Shown here: positions 13,601 through 28,600 of the stretch, one piece after another
Layout of the letters: the number at the start of each line of letters is the position of its first letter
Position numbering within the stretch: the first letter of the stretch is position 1
Source of the DNA: Rutpela maculata
Lineage: Eukaryota > Arthropoda > Insecta > Coleoptera > Cerambycidae
Length of the DNA: 64,000 nt
Reading direction: 5' to 3'
NCBI GenBank assembly: GCA_936432065.2
Contig: OW386287.2
Span: 81,161,804 to 81,225,803 of the forward strand
Notes under the pieces: generated by a model
Database searches by the model: none
Told to the model about the DNA's origin: nothing
Seen by the model: only the letters and a program-made list of their open reading frames with translations
Translations under genes and position numbers: made by a program

Positions 13601-16600
13601 TCAGTTCATTTTATGTAGTTTTCTAGTGTTTCGTGTTTTTATTGCTGCCTTCTCAAAACCTTTCTCCATTTTAATGTCTACACAGTACACACACACACAC
13701 TTGTAATTAATTAATAAGAACACAGTTATGAAGTCAAAATACTAGATCTGTACGATCACAACGTAAATTGTAAATAAGAGAGCATAACCTATCTATTTAT
13801 TTTATTTCCATCAATGTTACCAAGTGTCATTTATTTGTTGGGAGCCGACATGTAAGTGTCTTTCGTCTGTTAATTATTATCATTTTTATTATAGTAGGTG
13901 GTATTATTCAATGAAAATTCATTATTTTAAAAAGCGGAGATAAAAAGTAGACATTCTTTAATGAAATAATTAAAGCATTTCCTCTAACGCTAAACATTCA
14001 TATACATTAGGCAACATGGAAATAATCTCATCGGCAGGTTTCCAGACGAGATGTACAATTCAGAAACGTCAACAGGTTCGTATAGGACATCTGCATCATG
14101 TTACCAACATAACTTTAAATTTTAAGTTTTTCAAGTTTATTCTCACGTTTAATGTTTGTATGCACATTTTTAGCTTGGAGCTGTACTGGCTCCAAGGAAA
14201 TATTTAAAAATTCACGTAAACAATTTTTCAATATTGTTGATTAATAAAAATAGACTGCTAATTACAGGTTAGATTTCCAACCTACAAAAAGAGTCCTCTT
14301 TTATTAGGACAAGATATTTAGAACTTCATAAACATTACACTGAACTAGATTTTAGTTGAAAATACGGGAACCAGACAGAAATTTTAATAATAGCTGGGGT
14401 AATACTCTTAAATCTTAAGAAATACATATTTTTGAGGTTAGCTGTGACGCCACGTGTAGATGCCCTGTGAAGCCAGAAATTGTTTAATTTTGATTGGAGA
14501 ATCCCTTCATGACGTAATTTGAGCGCGTGTTTACTTGTTTGAAATATGGAGTAAATAAGACAATATTTTTATTTTTAAAATATCCATTTAAAATTAAAAT
14601 ATACGATATGACATGTATATACAATATTTATTAGGTATTAATAAATGATTTATGAAAAAATAATCATCAAGTTCCATTACGTGGAAAAGGCCCATTGTCA
14701 GATTGGCTCGTTTTTCACTCCTAACTCCAAAAAACACCCCCAAAATAAAAAAAAGTGGTCTGTCCGGCGGACCATACCAGTGTATTCTTACCAAATACTT
14801 AAAGATACACTGGTATGGTCTGCCGGACAGACCACTTTTTTTGTTTTGGGGATGTTTTTTAGGGTTCCTGGTGAAATACGAGCAAATCTGACACTTCTGA
14901 CTTCAAATTCGTATTCAGCAGGTCAAATTACATAAGTATTCACTGGTATAGTCCGCCGGACAGACCATTTTCTTTTTGTTTTGGGGTTGTTTTTTGGGGT
15001 TAGGAGTGAAAAAGGATTCATAAAGTCAAAATACATAAAGATACACAGACCACTTTGTTTTTGTTTTGGGGGTATTTTTTGGGGTTGGGGGTGAAAAATG
15101 ACCCAGTCTGACAATTCTGACATCGGATTCGGTTTCAGCAGATCCAAATACATAGGAATACACTGGTCTGGTCCGTCGGACAAACCGTTTTTTTGGGGGG
15201 TGTGTTTTTCGGGGTTAGGGGTGAAAAACGAGCCAACCTGTCAATTATAACTTCGAATCTGGATTCAGCAGGTCAAAATACATAAAGATACACTGGTGTA
15301 ATCAGCCGGACAGACCACTTTGTTTTTGTTTTGGGGGTGTTTTTTGGGGTAGGGGGTGAAAAACAAGCCAATCTGACTTCGAATTCGACAATGTGTCGTA
15401 ACAGTTTTTATTTTTTTTAATTATGGCGCACCGCTTCAAAAAATTTGAAAAAATCTACAATAAACTACTCATAACAATGTATTTTTGGTAAAAGTTTTGT
15501 GTATGCGAATCAATATTTTCATGAAAAAATAAATATTCTAATTTTTAGATATTTTTTTTTTATTCGAAGGAGGCCGCAAAATCAGCTGATTTTTTTTTCC
15601 TAAGATGCACTTAAATTACATGTACATCATCTATTTTTTTCATAATAATTAACGCACAACTTGCAGAGATAAAAAATGAAAACGAAATGTCATGTTTATT
15701 AGGGTACGTGGCGATGGGGGGCTAAAACTCGAGGAAAACATTTCTTTTCCTATTGTCGATCTACTGACACCGAATTAGGCCAAAACGCTTCTGGGGCCGT
15801 TTTACCATGCTTATTCTGCTACACCCTTTGGTAAACAAATTGAAAAATTATAAGGTATTAACAAAAATATAAGATCTGCATCTCCTGTTATGGAGAAATT
15901 TTAATTAATTTTTCAACGTTTGATGAATTTTTGACTTTTAGTAAAAGTAAGAACAGCCATTTGTAATACGTTCTGAGATATTAGTTATTTTTTTACCAGA
16001 ATATAAAATTTTCAGGACATGTTGCGGCTACAGGCCAGCTACTGAATATAAGAAACGCCTACAAGCATCCTCTCTTTTACAAAGGTATGGATGAGGCTAC
16101 AGGTTTTGTTACGAGGAATATATTGTGCTTCCCTATTCGTGATGAAGACAACATTGTCGGAGTGGCACAGCTGTGCAATAAAATTGATGGTCATTTTGAT
16201 TATTTCGATGAACAAGTGGCTAATGCATTTAGTATATATTGTGGTATATCCATTATGCATAGTTTAGTGTACAAACGAATACAAGATGCTCAGGCACGAA
16301 GTAAATTGTCCAACGAATTAATGATGTATCATATGCAGGTAATTTTAATTTATATTATGCTATATTGGTTATTTAGCTACTAGACTAAATGTACATTTTA
16401 CATTAATTATCTCCATGTTTCTTGTTAAAGAATCACGAACAGGGTGTGTTTTATTGACCATGGGATTATTATAACATTTCGCTATGTTGTACTGCTAAAT
16501 CCAGTAGTAGATGCAACTCTGTTGAAGCTGACAGAATCTTCAGGTTACAAAAGGCCTGTTTAAGAAGCACTTTTCGTATAAAGAAAAGAGAAACATGTAG

Positions 16601-19600
16601 TGTGGTCTTTAAGGAAAAACATATACTTACACTTCACGAGTGTGCATGTCTTGTCAAGTGCAATTACAGTGATTTTTTTAACAAGTACAAAGTGGATCAC
16701 ATGTATGATACACGAAATGATATATGTTACGATTGCCAAAGACAACCTCTTCTTGTGTTCAAAGAAATGTTGAGTCGCAATTGATAAAAATTTACAACAA
16801 TTTACCCAACGATTACAAAGACTTATCTGTTAAAGACTTTAAAAGAAAGCTTCACAATTTTTTAACCACTAAGGCATTTTACTCGATTGCTGAGTTTTTA
16901 AATTCAAATGTTAGTTCTCTAACTCTTATTTATCTGTATGTTTGTTCCTACTTATTGGTATTATAATTATGTTTGTACTATACTTAATTTGACGTGTGTT
17001 TGATTTTTTTATATAGAATGACGATTACTATTGTTATTATTAGGTCCCTTAAAAACGTGAAATAATTCCTAATCTTCATATATATTCTGATTATGTTGTT
17101 TGAACTGTGTTTCTCATATTTTAATTGTTAATTTTAACCGCGATAATTGTATCGTAACCTGTTTCATTGTCAGCTTTTGCTAATGTTGTTTATTTATTTA
17201 TACTTTACATATTTATATACACTTAGATGTAGTCAAATTTTTCGTAAACACTATTATTTATATCTCGTAATATTGCATTAACTTTCTATTTCTATTGACC
17301 TGTGCACATGCTGTAAAGTGTTTTAGCACCAATAAAAATTCTATTATATTCTATTCTATTCTAGTAGTATAACATTTCGAAATGCCATAAAAATTCCATG
17401 TATGTGTATTTTCAATGGTACTCTTATCATACCAACTACCCAGTCATTGTAAAAATTCCAACTAAACTATACCTATAAATTTGTTAAATCAAATTTGTAA
17501 CGATCCGTCAACATAATAATATGTAAAATCAGTGGGTTCCAGACATAAAATTGCCATAGTTTATTTTTTAGGTAAAAAAAATGTAATAAGTATTATAATA
17601 TTGTTTATGTATTCTTTCACTTTAAAACACAATGCGAAGCACTAAAGCAGCACAAGAACAGAAAAAATAAGACTTTTGAGGTTATACCACTGTTATACTA
17701 TTTTGACAGACACGACCTGCAAAATATCCGTAGAAATGTTTTTCGGATCCAGTAATAAAGTTGAGATTTCCCGCCACGAATATTTTTAAATCAAATTTAC
17801 CAGAATTCCGCACGAAACATTCGTATTCCGCAACTATGTGACATTGTGATAATAACAGCAGGCTCTAATGATGTAAAGAAGACACCATCTTTTAGTTATA
17901 TTTGCCGTAAATTAGTTATGTTCTCATACAAATTTTACCTTTTTGTCAATTCCTTACTTCAAAGACGATGCATTGAAAAACAAACATGTTTTCAAATACA
18001 ATTGTAAGCTGAATGATTTTTTAATAAAATTTAATAACTATGTCGAAGGGCAAGTGAAACTCTCAGATATAACCAGTAAAAAAGAAATTGGTGATAGAGA
18101 ATCTAAGACTCGTCTGATTGTAAATTCTATGGCAGCTCCAAAACAAATAAAAAAACCTAAAGTTTATTGTAGTGGATAATTATGCTAATACCAAAATACT
18201 CGAGGATAAGACAACTGATAACACTATTGTTGATTTGATATGTAATGAGGAATGTGATGCCGAATTAATTTCTGTAAGAAATGAAGACAATTTTTTATAC
18301 CCACTTCTTTCGCAGATTTCAATTATGTAAGAAATGTTCAACGCTTAGCAAATAAAACACTACAAATAGGGCACTTTCTGAAGAAGACTTCTTGTGATAT
18401 AATATTATTGAGTGAACACATGTCAGAAGATGAAATTAATTTAATACATTTTGATAGTTTTAAATTATGTGCCTCCTAATACCGTGAGAAGTCTAAGCAT
18501 GGCGGTGTTGCAATTTTTTGTAAAACAAATTTAAAAACTAAAGTTCTAGACTATAAGAATCTTTGTATCTAATGTGTTTGAGTGCTGTGGAATAGAAATT
18601 ATTGGCACTAATATAAATGTAGTAGCTGTTTATCGTCCACCGAATAGTGATACTTTTCTTTTTTTAAATAATTTTGGTAACCTAGATTCTTTCTTGCATA
18701 CTAATAAGTTTTTGTTGATAGGTGGAGATTTTAATGTTGATTTTAAGGTGAACTCTACCCTACTTCATGACCTAACACTTAACTTTGAATTGTAACAATA
18801 TGTACACAACAATTCATGAGTCCACTAGAGTGACACCCTTCTCCAGTAAATGTATTGATAACATAATAGTAAGTGACAAGGATAAAGTGTTTGAAGCAGA
18901 TATTATAAAGAGTAACCTATCAGATCACTATGCACAATATGCCATTGTAATAGGAGCAGTGGCAAATGTTGATGAAAGCATTAAATTTAAACGCTTTTTT
19001 AGTGAAAACAACATCAACAATTTCTGTCATTTATTAAAGAATACTTGCTGGGCGGAGGTTTATGCAATCCCAAATTGCAATATAGCTTTTAAAACATTTA
19101 TGGAGACTATTTCTTTTCACTTTGAAACATGCTTTCCGCCGAGAAAAATTACAAATAAACCAAATAAAGCCTATTCAGTACTAATATCTAATCAGAAAAT
19201 AATTGAAGCTAAAAAACAAGTATCACTTTTTGCAGACCTAAGTAGAAAATACCCTCAGTTTAGAGACAGTTTTAAGGCAGCAAATAACGAATACAGACAT
19301 ATTTTATCAGACTTTTTGAAAGACCGTAATGACAAGTTGGTTATGTCCTCAAATAATAAGAGCAAGGCTATGTGGAACATACTAAATAATACTGTAGGAA
19401 AATCAAAAAAAATAATAAAACCGGTATACAAATAAAAGAAAATGACAAGCTTTTAAATAATAGTGAACTAACAGAAAAATTCAATACTTTTTTTTATAAA
19501 TGCTCCCAAATTAGAGGTAACACCTCTAACTTACCTCCATATACTGACTTCCACTTTATAGATAAATGTTTGGAAGTTTCGAATCACTCATTATTTCTTC

Positions 19601-22600
19601 GGGCCCTTTCTGAGGAAGACACTTTAGATTTAATAAAAAAATTGAAAAACTCCAACTCTTCGGGACACGATGAAATATCAAATATATTATTAAAACATAT
19701 TGCTACATATATCATTAAACCTTTAACCTATCTGATAAATCTGTCTCTTGAGTAGGGAATATATCCATCGGACTTAAAATTGGCAAAAGTTATTTCGTTG
19801 TTTAAAAAAGGCGATCCAAACTTGTTTGAGAATTATAGGGGCATTAGCCTTTCTTCAAGTATGTCAAAAGTTTTTGAGTCTGCAGTAAACTCTCAACTAA
19901 TAAGTTTTTTAATGATGCATAATAAGCTTTCTCCCAGTCAACATGGTTTTACAAAAGAAAAAAGCATAGACACTGCTTTAAGTGATTTTGTAAATGGTAT
20001 TGTAACGTACATGGACAAAGGACAAATAGCTCTGGGACTCTTTATAGATTTTTCAAGGGCTTTTGACTGTGTAGATCACTCTATATTATTGACAAAACTT
20101 GAAAAATATGGAGTTAGAGGTGTTGCTCGTGATTGGTTTGCATCATATTTCGCAAATAGAAATCAGAAAATAATTGAGGATGTTGTATCTGACTCGCAGA
20201 CTGTGACCGTTGGAGTACCTGATGTCTATATTGGGGCCCATACTTTTTATTATTTATATCAATGATATGCTGAATTTTATTCAATATCCATCATGTTTGA
20301 CAGTTTCGTATGCTGATGATACAAAAATCTAATACCCTAGCTGATGCTGAAGACTGCAAAAACTATATATGATAAAGTAATTTTGTGGACTGAAAATAAT
20401 AAACTATGTATTAACTAAAGTAAAACAACATGTATTCTCTTTAGAACATTGCAGTCTTCAACACTAATATCCTTTTATCTCCTACTAAAGCATGAAGTAT
20501 GCCAATGAATCGAAAATGCTTGGTTTGAAAATTGACTGTAGCCTTAAATGGTCTAATCACATTCATGATATGCGTGGAAAACTGTCAAAGATCTGTTATG
20601 CCTTGGCGGTAACATCTAAACAATGTAGCCTATCAATAGTAAGACAGTTGTATTTTGCTTCTTATCATTCTTGCATAAAGTACGGTATAGTGCATTCGGG
20701 TTCCTCATCCGAGGCAAATAGAGTTTTTTTACTGCAAAAAAGGGCAATACATATAATAGCCAATCTTGGATATAATACTTCCTGCAGGGAAGCCTTTAAA
20801 AGCTTAAACATTCTTACCTTGAACTCTATTTACATTTATGAGTTGTCATGTTTTGTTTACAAAAACAGAATCAAATTTAACGAGATTAGAAATCATCATC
20901 CATATAGCACTAGGAAAAAGATCTCCTTTTACCAAAAGAACACAGAACGGCTTTATACCAAAAAAGTCTTTTTTTTCATGGGTTGGAAGTTTTTTAACTG
21001 TTTGCCTGAGCATATTAAATCTATGACATTTTTTAAGTTTAAAAAGGCTTTAAAATCTTTTTTGTTGGACATAAACAGCTATAATGTTGACTAATTTTTA
21101 CAAAATGTGTGACTACTTTTTTCTAGTTTTTTTATTATTTGTGAATTATACCCTATAATATTTTCAATTGCTCACTGTTCACATGTTTTTTGTGTATATG
21201 TTTTTACAATGTTATTTGTGATATTTTTCTTTGTATTTCTACCGACAATATTTCTTAACTGCGCTTTGTACAGTTTCTGAAATTAATAAATATTATTATT
21301 ATTATTATTATTACATGAACGAGGCTTAATACCACCTACTATAATAAAAATGATAATAATTAACAGAAGAAACACACATTACATGGCGGCTCTCAACAAA
21401 TAACTGACACATGGCAACACTGATGGAAATAAAATGGGTTCTAAATAAATAGATAGGTTATGTTTTTTTTTTACAAGAAGGTGTATTCTTACATTAAAAT
21501 GATCTTCACAAACTCTATGTCTTCCTGAATCCGGTATGTTGCTTATATTCAACGTCATAGCTCACGCTTTTCGAATGATTAGGTGTTTGGGTATTGAAAT
21601 AACTAATTTAGAACTAGCGATTACACTTGTATTTTTACAAGATGGTACAATACAATGCCTTACAACCATTTTTATATATAGTCCAAATAAGATTAACAAT
21701 CACAAATAAAAACACGAAACACTAGAAATTAAAACTGCATACAACGAACTGGTTTGATGAGGTTATGTTGTGTATTGAAAGTGTCACACGTCACTAGACT
21801 AGAACTAACAAAGCTTCATGACTACCGGTCTGCCAATTCGGTAAGGATAGAAAGAGACTAACACTTATACGTACAATCTACTCGTATGTAGCCTCTACCA
21901 AGGGTGCTAGAGTATACTGATTGGTCCGTCCGTCGAATGCGTTATTAGTTGAGAAATAATGCCGCCAATTTTAAATTCATATAACATAATAATTTTTTCT
22001 GTAGAAAAGAAGCAAATTTCGCAAAAAAAATACGGGTCAGTTTTTTTAAAGAGAACTTCTCAGATATTCAATAAAAAAAAAACGTGGGAAAGGCCCATTG
22101 TAGAAGACAAGACAGAAATGAAATAACATTTAAATCTCATCGGGAATTTTCCCAAAAATGGTTTTTTTCTGGGAGGGTTAAAATGAAAAAACCCGTTTTT
22201 TCCCCGTTTTTGCATTTACCGCCAATTTTAACCCAAGTTTTAAACTATGTTAGGTTAGAAATTTTCCCAAAAATGATTTTTTTCCTGGGAGAGTTAAAAT
22301 AAAAAAAAATGTTTTTCTTCCTATTTTTGAATTTGCCGCCAATTTTAACCTAACTTTTAGACTTAGGTTAGGTTAGAAATTTTCCCAAAAATGGATTTTT
22401 TCCTGGAAGGGTTAAAATGAAAAAAAAACCGTTTTTTTCCCATTCTTGAATTTGCCGCCAATTTTAACCTAACTTTTAGAACAAAAGTTAGGTTAGAACT
22501 AAATCAAAGAAAAATAGCATTAAAGCCCTTATATTATGAATACAATCAAATATACCTAACATGTTTGGTATCAAAATGATGGTCTTTTAATGACCAATTC

Positions 22601-25600
22601 ATTTTGATAAAGAAAATATTTTTCCGGGGAAAAAATCGGGTTTTTTTCCGAGTAAAAACCCCAAAAAATAAAAACCCGGTTTTTATCCATCTCTGGGTAA
22701 TATTGAATGAAAAGTTGAAAACTTAATAAATAAAATAATTAATATTATTAATATTAATACAAAAATAAATTACATTAATAAACTATCCAATACAACATTA
22801 TGTTCATCATAATTTGATATAAATAAAAATGTTTCTTTTTTAGTTTTTGTTTTTAATATAACAAAAAGAACATAATGCTAAAGTACATTCATCGAGGAAC
22901 GATAGTGCTGTAGTCCGGTGATATTAGGAAAATGTCTCGGAAAGTTTTGCGACAAGCCAAAAATTAGTCTACCCCCTACAGAATTTCCTCAGGAATCCGA
23001 AAAAAATAGTGTTGACCACTTAAAATGGCGGCTTTAATGGTTATTTAATTTTTTGTAAACAAAATGAATTTTGCAACTTACTTGTTTGCTTATATCTTCG
23101 CTTCTAAAGGTCGCAGAAAAACGTTCGACCCGTCAATTTTTTCATCATGGGTTCCCCTATAAGGTGGGTATATGCAAAGAAAGAATTTTTGATTGTTAAT
23201 AACATTTTATGACAATAAACTGAAAAAATTGAATTTCTCGATCGTCGAACTTTGAAGTACTGTAGAAACAAATATAAAATCTGCATGTTAACGATATTAT
23301 GAGAAATAGTACATACTTTTACCCTTAATGAAATGCAATTTGTCCCGTTGCAAAATATTAATTATTTTTTTTGCAATTAATTTATAAAAAAAAAAATTCA
23401 AACTGTTATGCTAAAAGCTCATATTAATATTTTACAGTTCTGTTTCGGTAAAAACATTGTATTTGACGTATATTTACATAATCAAAAAGAATATTGCAAA
23501 AAAATTTTAATTCAGTGGATTTTGCACAAAATTTATTGCAATTAACGGCATTTTAATTGCCATGAAAAAATATGAATTTGAAAAAAAAAAATTTTGCTCC
23601 GATGCTTTGGAGCTGAGATATGAAGAATTCACGTTTTTTGCGATTGCGGCGAAATTTGAAAATATTTTTACTTGAAAATTTAACTGAATACACCTCAGAG
23701 TGTGTGTTATCACTTACAAAAAGTGCCATGTCTATATATCCAGATGGGCCATGGAAAAAGAATCGAGAAAATTGTATCCTTGGCGCTCGCGCTCATGCTA
23801 GACGCCAGATCCGCCTCCCATTTACTGCTATTGGCGTAGTTGGACAGTTTTACCACAGAAGAAGGAACTACCAGAAGCGGCACTCTCAGTACCGCCTTTG
23901 ATGTTTCTTTGTGACCTTCGCCATTTTGTTGTTGGTAATTTTGGCAGGAAATTTAAACAGCATGTTTATAAACAAACTTTACACAGGCTGAAAATTTTGA
24001 GAAGAATTCTACTTATAATGGACATTAAAACTATTAAAGTAAACTGGATAAAATTGTCTCTACGAACAATTGTATTCTTAATATAAATAAAGTCACAAAA
24101 TGTATTAAAATCAATACAATATCTCGCCTGAGAAAATCTGTAATTTTTTACTGGGAGGTTGTTCTGAGGAAATATTAATTTTTTTTCTGTTTAAACTACC
24201 AAGTTGAGGAAAAATAGTAGGTAAGTGCTATTGGTAGCAATCTATTCTGATACATATTTGTCGTGCGCACAACTTAAAATTGTTATAAAGTTCGATTGAA
24301 CTTTTACTTGCCAAATCCCCACGATCGCATGCTTCCAACCACAATACGGACCTTAAAAGAAGAAAGGTTCACAACTACTTGGAAATATCTTATAATTTAC
24401 ATCAATAATAAAATACCTTTGGGAATCCTTAGTAGTGATGGGTGATATCGTGATTTTTCAATCACGACGTAAATCGTTACTGTGATTTTCTTATATCAGT
24501 GAATTTAAAACGTGATGTGATCACGACTTTCATAATACGACATACGGGAGAAATTGTTAATTATTATATATTTGTCTTGGTTGAACCACCGCAAGGGAAC
24601 GAAATACGGAAGGAAAGTCGTGATCACGTCACGCTTTTCTGCCAACTTTACTAACAGTCGTTACCTGTGATTTCTTAATATCAGTGATTAAATCACAGTT
24701 CGTGATATATCGCCCATCACTAATCCTTAGGAAACCTAAATAAACAAATGTCTTTTCCTGTCGTACTACTTGTACATTCCTTAACAGCGCAAACGGTTCC
24801 ACCTCGTTTACTCATATCGCTAATAAAAATTACTATTAACACAGCACAATAACACTAAAACCTTATAAGAATTTATTTCGATATTATGTCACAGACTGTC
24901 ATTTACCGCACTTTATTGTTTTAACCTAAAACAATAAATGAATTGACGGATGTACTAACAACAAAATGGCGGCAATGGAATTTTGGCGGGAAGCTCAAGT
25001 GTCGTTTCTGGTAGTTCTCTTTTCTGTGGTTTTACTGCGGCGGCAGTGTGATAACACACACTCTGAGGTATATTCAGTTAAATTTTCAAGTAAAAATATT
25101 TTCAAATTTCGCCGCAATCGCAAGAAACGTGAATTCTTCATATCTCGGCTCCAAAGCGTCGGAGCAAAATTTTTTTTTTTTAATTCGTATTTTTTTATGA
25201 CAATTAAAATGCCGTTAGTTGCAATAAATTTTATGCAAAATCCACTGAGATATTTACATTTGTTTAAGTTGCAAAATTAATTTTTTGTGTAAAAAAGTCG
25301 CATATTAAAATTTTTTTGCAATATTCTTTTTGATTATGTAGATGTACGTCAAATACAATGTTTTTACCAAAACAGAACTGTAAAATATTAATATGATCTT
25401 TTAGCATAACATTGATTTTTTTTTTTTATAAATTAATTGCAACAGAAATAGTAAATATTTTGCAATGGGACAAAGTGCATTTCATTAAGGGTAAAAGTAT
25501 GTACTATTTCTCATAATATCGTTAACATGCAGATTTTATATTTGTTTCTACAGTACTTCAAAATTTGACGATCGAGAAATTCAATTTTTTCAGTTTATTG

Positions 25601-28600
25601 TCATAAAATGTTATTAACAATCAAAAGTTGCAAAATTCATTTTGTTTACAAAAAGTTAAATAACCATTAAAGCCGCCATTTTGAGTGGTCAACACTATTT
25701 TTTTCGGATTCCTGAGGAAATTCTGTAGGGAGTAGACTAATTTTTGGCTTGTCCCAAAACTTTCCGATAAATCGTTATTTTTCAATCTAAAATCACCAGA
25801 CTACTGGTAAATAAATAAAAACTGGATTTCTGACGTTTGAGGTTATGTTACCAAACGAGAGGTCGCCAGATCGTCGTGGCGGCAATTTTAAATTATGAGG
25901 AGATTTGTAAATATTCGTGAAAAATTTGGAAACTTTCTCAGTGTTTTGGAAACTTTCGGGAATATTCAAATATTTTATAGAAAACTTTCAATTTTATTAA
26001 AACTTCATTCCGGAAACTTTCGAAAATTTCCCGGAAACTTTCCTTTACCCATCTCTGGTTTTTACTATATTGATGATTATTTTAATGATAATTTTAATGG
26101 TATAAGTAACTTATGTTTTTAATCTGTTTTATTTAGTGGTAATATTTGAAGCATTCTTACCTGAATGTGTAAATGTGATACCTTCTTATCTTATAATTAT
26201 CATTTAAAAAAAATTCTACTGTACGATTTGACTTGTGTAAACTAATGGTAATAGCAACAATAAACTTACTATTACTATAATAAGTGATCTCCATTTGAAG
26301 TTTTTAATGTTTGTAGGTCAGTGATCAGGACGTAGCAGATATCCTTACTTGTTCCTTGTCACATGAAATACCAGAATTCAGTGACTTTAGCTTTACACCA
26401 AGGCAAATCTTTATGAGAGATACACCGTGTTACCTGATAAAAATGTTCGAAGAATTGAAGTTCATAGAACATTTTAGTATTAAAAAGGAAACCTTAATTA
26501 GGTTTATCTTATACGTAAGAAAAGGCTATAGGGATCTTCCGTACCACAATTGGCAACATGCATTTTCCGTTTCACATTTTGCATATCTATGTATTAAGAA
26601 TTTTAAACTAGTTGAAGAAGGCTATATATCGTAAGTTATAAGTATTAATTTACATACTTTGTTTCTTTCCAATTATAAATGGTGTCATTAGATAAGAAAA
26701 TCTTATTCATAATATGCAATACACTAACCCAGTTTTTAGCAAATTAGTCGACCAAAACTAAATTTTTTCGAAGATTGTTGCAATTTGTATGTTATCAGGA
26801 TGCTACAGTAAAGTTTTGTCCAATTTGGGAGTGGAGCGTTTTTTTTTGGAAATTAAGTTTTAATTTTGAACAATGTGTTTCTGTCTCGTTTCTCTTTAAT
26901 ATGTCAGGTTCTGTTCATCGGATCAGATCAAACAAAAAATCAAAATGTTTGTCAATAAGTTATGAATAAAACTACCGAAATTACTAAAGAAATAATTAAT
27001 CTTTTTTAATGAAACTTGGTGAATTTATAGGTGCAGAATGTATAAATATTATGGAAAATTGTAAATAAAAATATTTATTTCCCTTAAAAAACAAGATTTT
27101 TTAAAAACTTTTTGAAGCTTCATAAAAAACTGCCATTTGGTCACACTAAATTTTTTTTTCCTTAAATTGTAGCTTTGCAAGGGTGATAAAAATTATTTCT
27201 TTCAATTATTTTAAAGTTTCATTTCGTGTAAAAATGTATCCTGCCAAACCTTTTGCCATCTGCGAAAAATGCTTAAAAAAACGAACAATTAAAAAAAATT
27301 AGAAGCTGAGATGATATTGTATCTTTCGCGTTTAGTGCATTTATTTCTTTACATAATACAGGTATATATTTTGAGCTGAAATTGGCACTGCTTATTCTTT
27401 AATGTGTGAGAACTTTAGTAAATGCATAACATAAATTTTAATCGTTAATATACCTACAATTGAGCAGGTATACTCGTGCTCGCTCATCAACAACGCGACT
27501 GCTACGATAAGAATACTTCCCCCACTCTCGTTACCAAGGCTTCGAGATTCTAAAACGTGCGAAGATGATATCCATGCATTCTATTTACTCATTTAGAGTT
27601 CTCAGACAAAGTCAGACATGTTTCACGAAACATCAGAAAATGTCATCGCTTGTACATTCCTGCTGGACCTAATTTCTGCCTGCTTAAAATGGCATTATTG
27701 CTATTTCGATATTGATATCGTACGGCCTTCCCACTCATGTATTAATGAAGATCGAATCGTTTAAAATACATATTTTGCTTTCTCTGCCATAATTCGTCGA
27801 AAATGTTTCATAGCCATAGCGCAATAGTTAATGAGAGGATTCCCATATGGAAATCCGCGGTTCCAATCCTGAATATATAGATTTTTTTTAATTTCTAAAA
27901 TGACGTTAAAAATGAATTTTTATCACAATGGCAAAGCTCGCTCAAAAAGCTGCAATTAAAGATAAACAAATTCTTAGTGTGACCAAACGGCAATTTTTTG
28001 TGGCTTCAAAAATTTTTCAAAAATCTCGTTTTTTTTTGGAAAAATAATAAATATTTTTGTTTGTAATTTCCATAACAGATTACACCTACAAAATCTATAA
28101 TTTCATTAAAAAAGATTAATTATTTTTTTAACAATTTCGGTTTATGTAAAATTGGAAATTTTCGTGGTTTTTATTCTTCTGCAAAAAAACAAAATGGCAG
28201 ATCCAATTTGACCCTATGAGGTTTTATTCATAATTTATTTACAAACATTTTGATTTTTTGTTTGGCTTGATCAGATGAAGAGAACCCAAGGTATTAAAGA
28301 AAAACGAGACAAAAACACATTTTTCAAAATTAAAACTTAATTTACAAACAATGCTCCACTGCAAGATTGGACAAAACTTTACTGTAACATCCTGATAACA
28401 TACAGATTGCATTTCCAGAAAAAAATTGTCCCACTCCTAAACAATTGTTGAAATCGTATTTTTAATGCTTAGTTTTATTCGACTAAATCTAAAAATCTGT
28501 ATTGAGATTAAGACCAGGGTTGGTGCCAACTGAAAATTTTGAAATTCCCCGACTTTTCCAGCTCTTCCAGACACTTTTTTTTTTTTTAATTCCAGTATCA

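Larger units (their letters stand above)
13097..14697. mobile_element. TIR element nested in the fold-back element
   Basis: Ends GGGCCTTTCCCACG and CGTGGAAAAGGCCC are inverted and interrupt a satellite unit between its 'gtcagaat' and 'tgtcag' blocks. About 800 bp of it recurs inverted at 21318-22103. It hosts two further insertions (13334-13481 and 14085-14465). No coding capacity. Confidence 0.65.
12175..15835. repeat. Giant fold-back element with tandem-repeat arms
   Basis: Outer arms 12175-12625 and 15390-15835 are inverted copies starting GGGTGTAGCAGAATAAGC. Inside them lie tandem units of about 125-140 bp, direct at 12650-13095 and inverted at 14800-15390. Each unit carries GTCCGGCGGACCA and CTGAAACCGAATCCGAAGTC blocks. 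The turn is a palindrome near 14757-14835. A separate 1.6 kb element (13097-14697) interrupts the left arm. No protein is encoded. Confidence 0.8.
22810..26057. mobile_element. Second copy of the 5020 hAT-like family, reversed and split
   Basis: 22829-22910 and 25806-26057 match the reverse complement of parts of 5020-6381; the copy ends ACCCATCTCTG at 26057. Its middle is interrupted by the inverted-repeat element 22911-25803. The other terminus is missing, so no target duplication can be checked. Confidence 0.65.

Noticed and set aside
14645..15183. Several open frames on both strands
   Set aside because: They lie in satellite units of the fold-back element and repeat with the unit length.
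25895..26122. Open frame just before PDE2A exon d as an extra exon
   Set aside because: It is the inverted end of the hAT-like element (GGAAACTTTC boxes) and does not match PDE2A.
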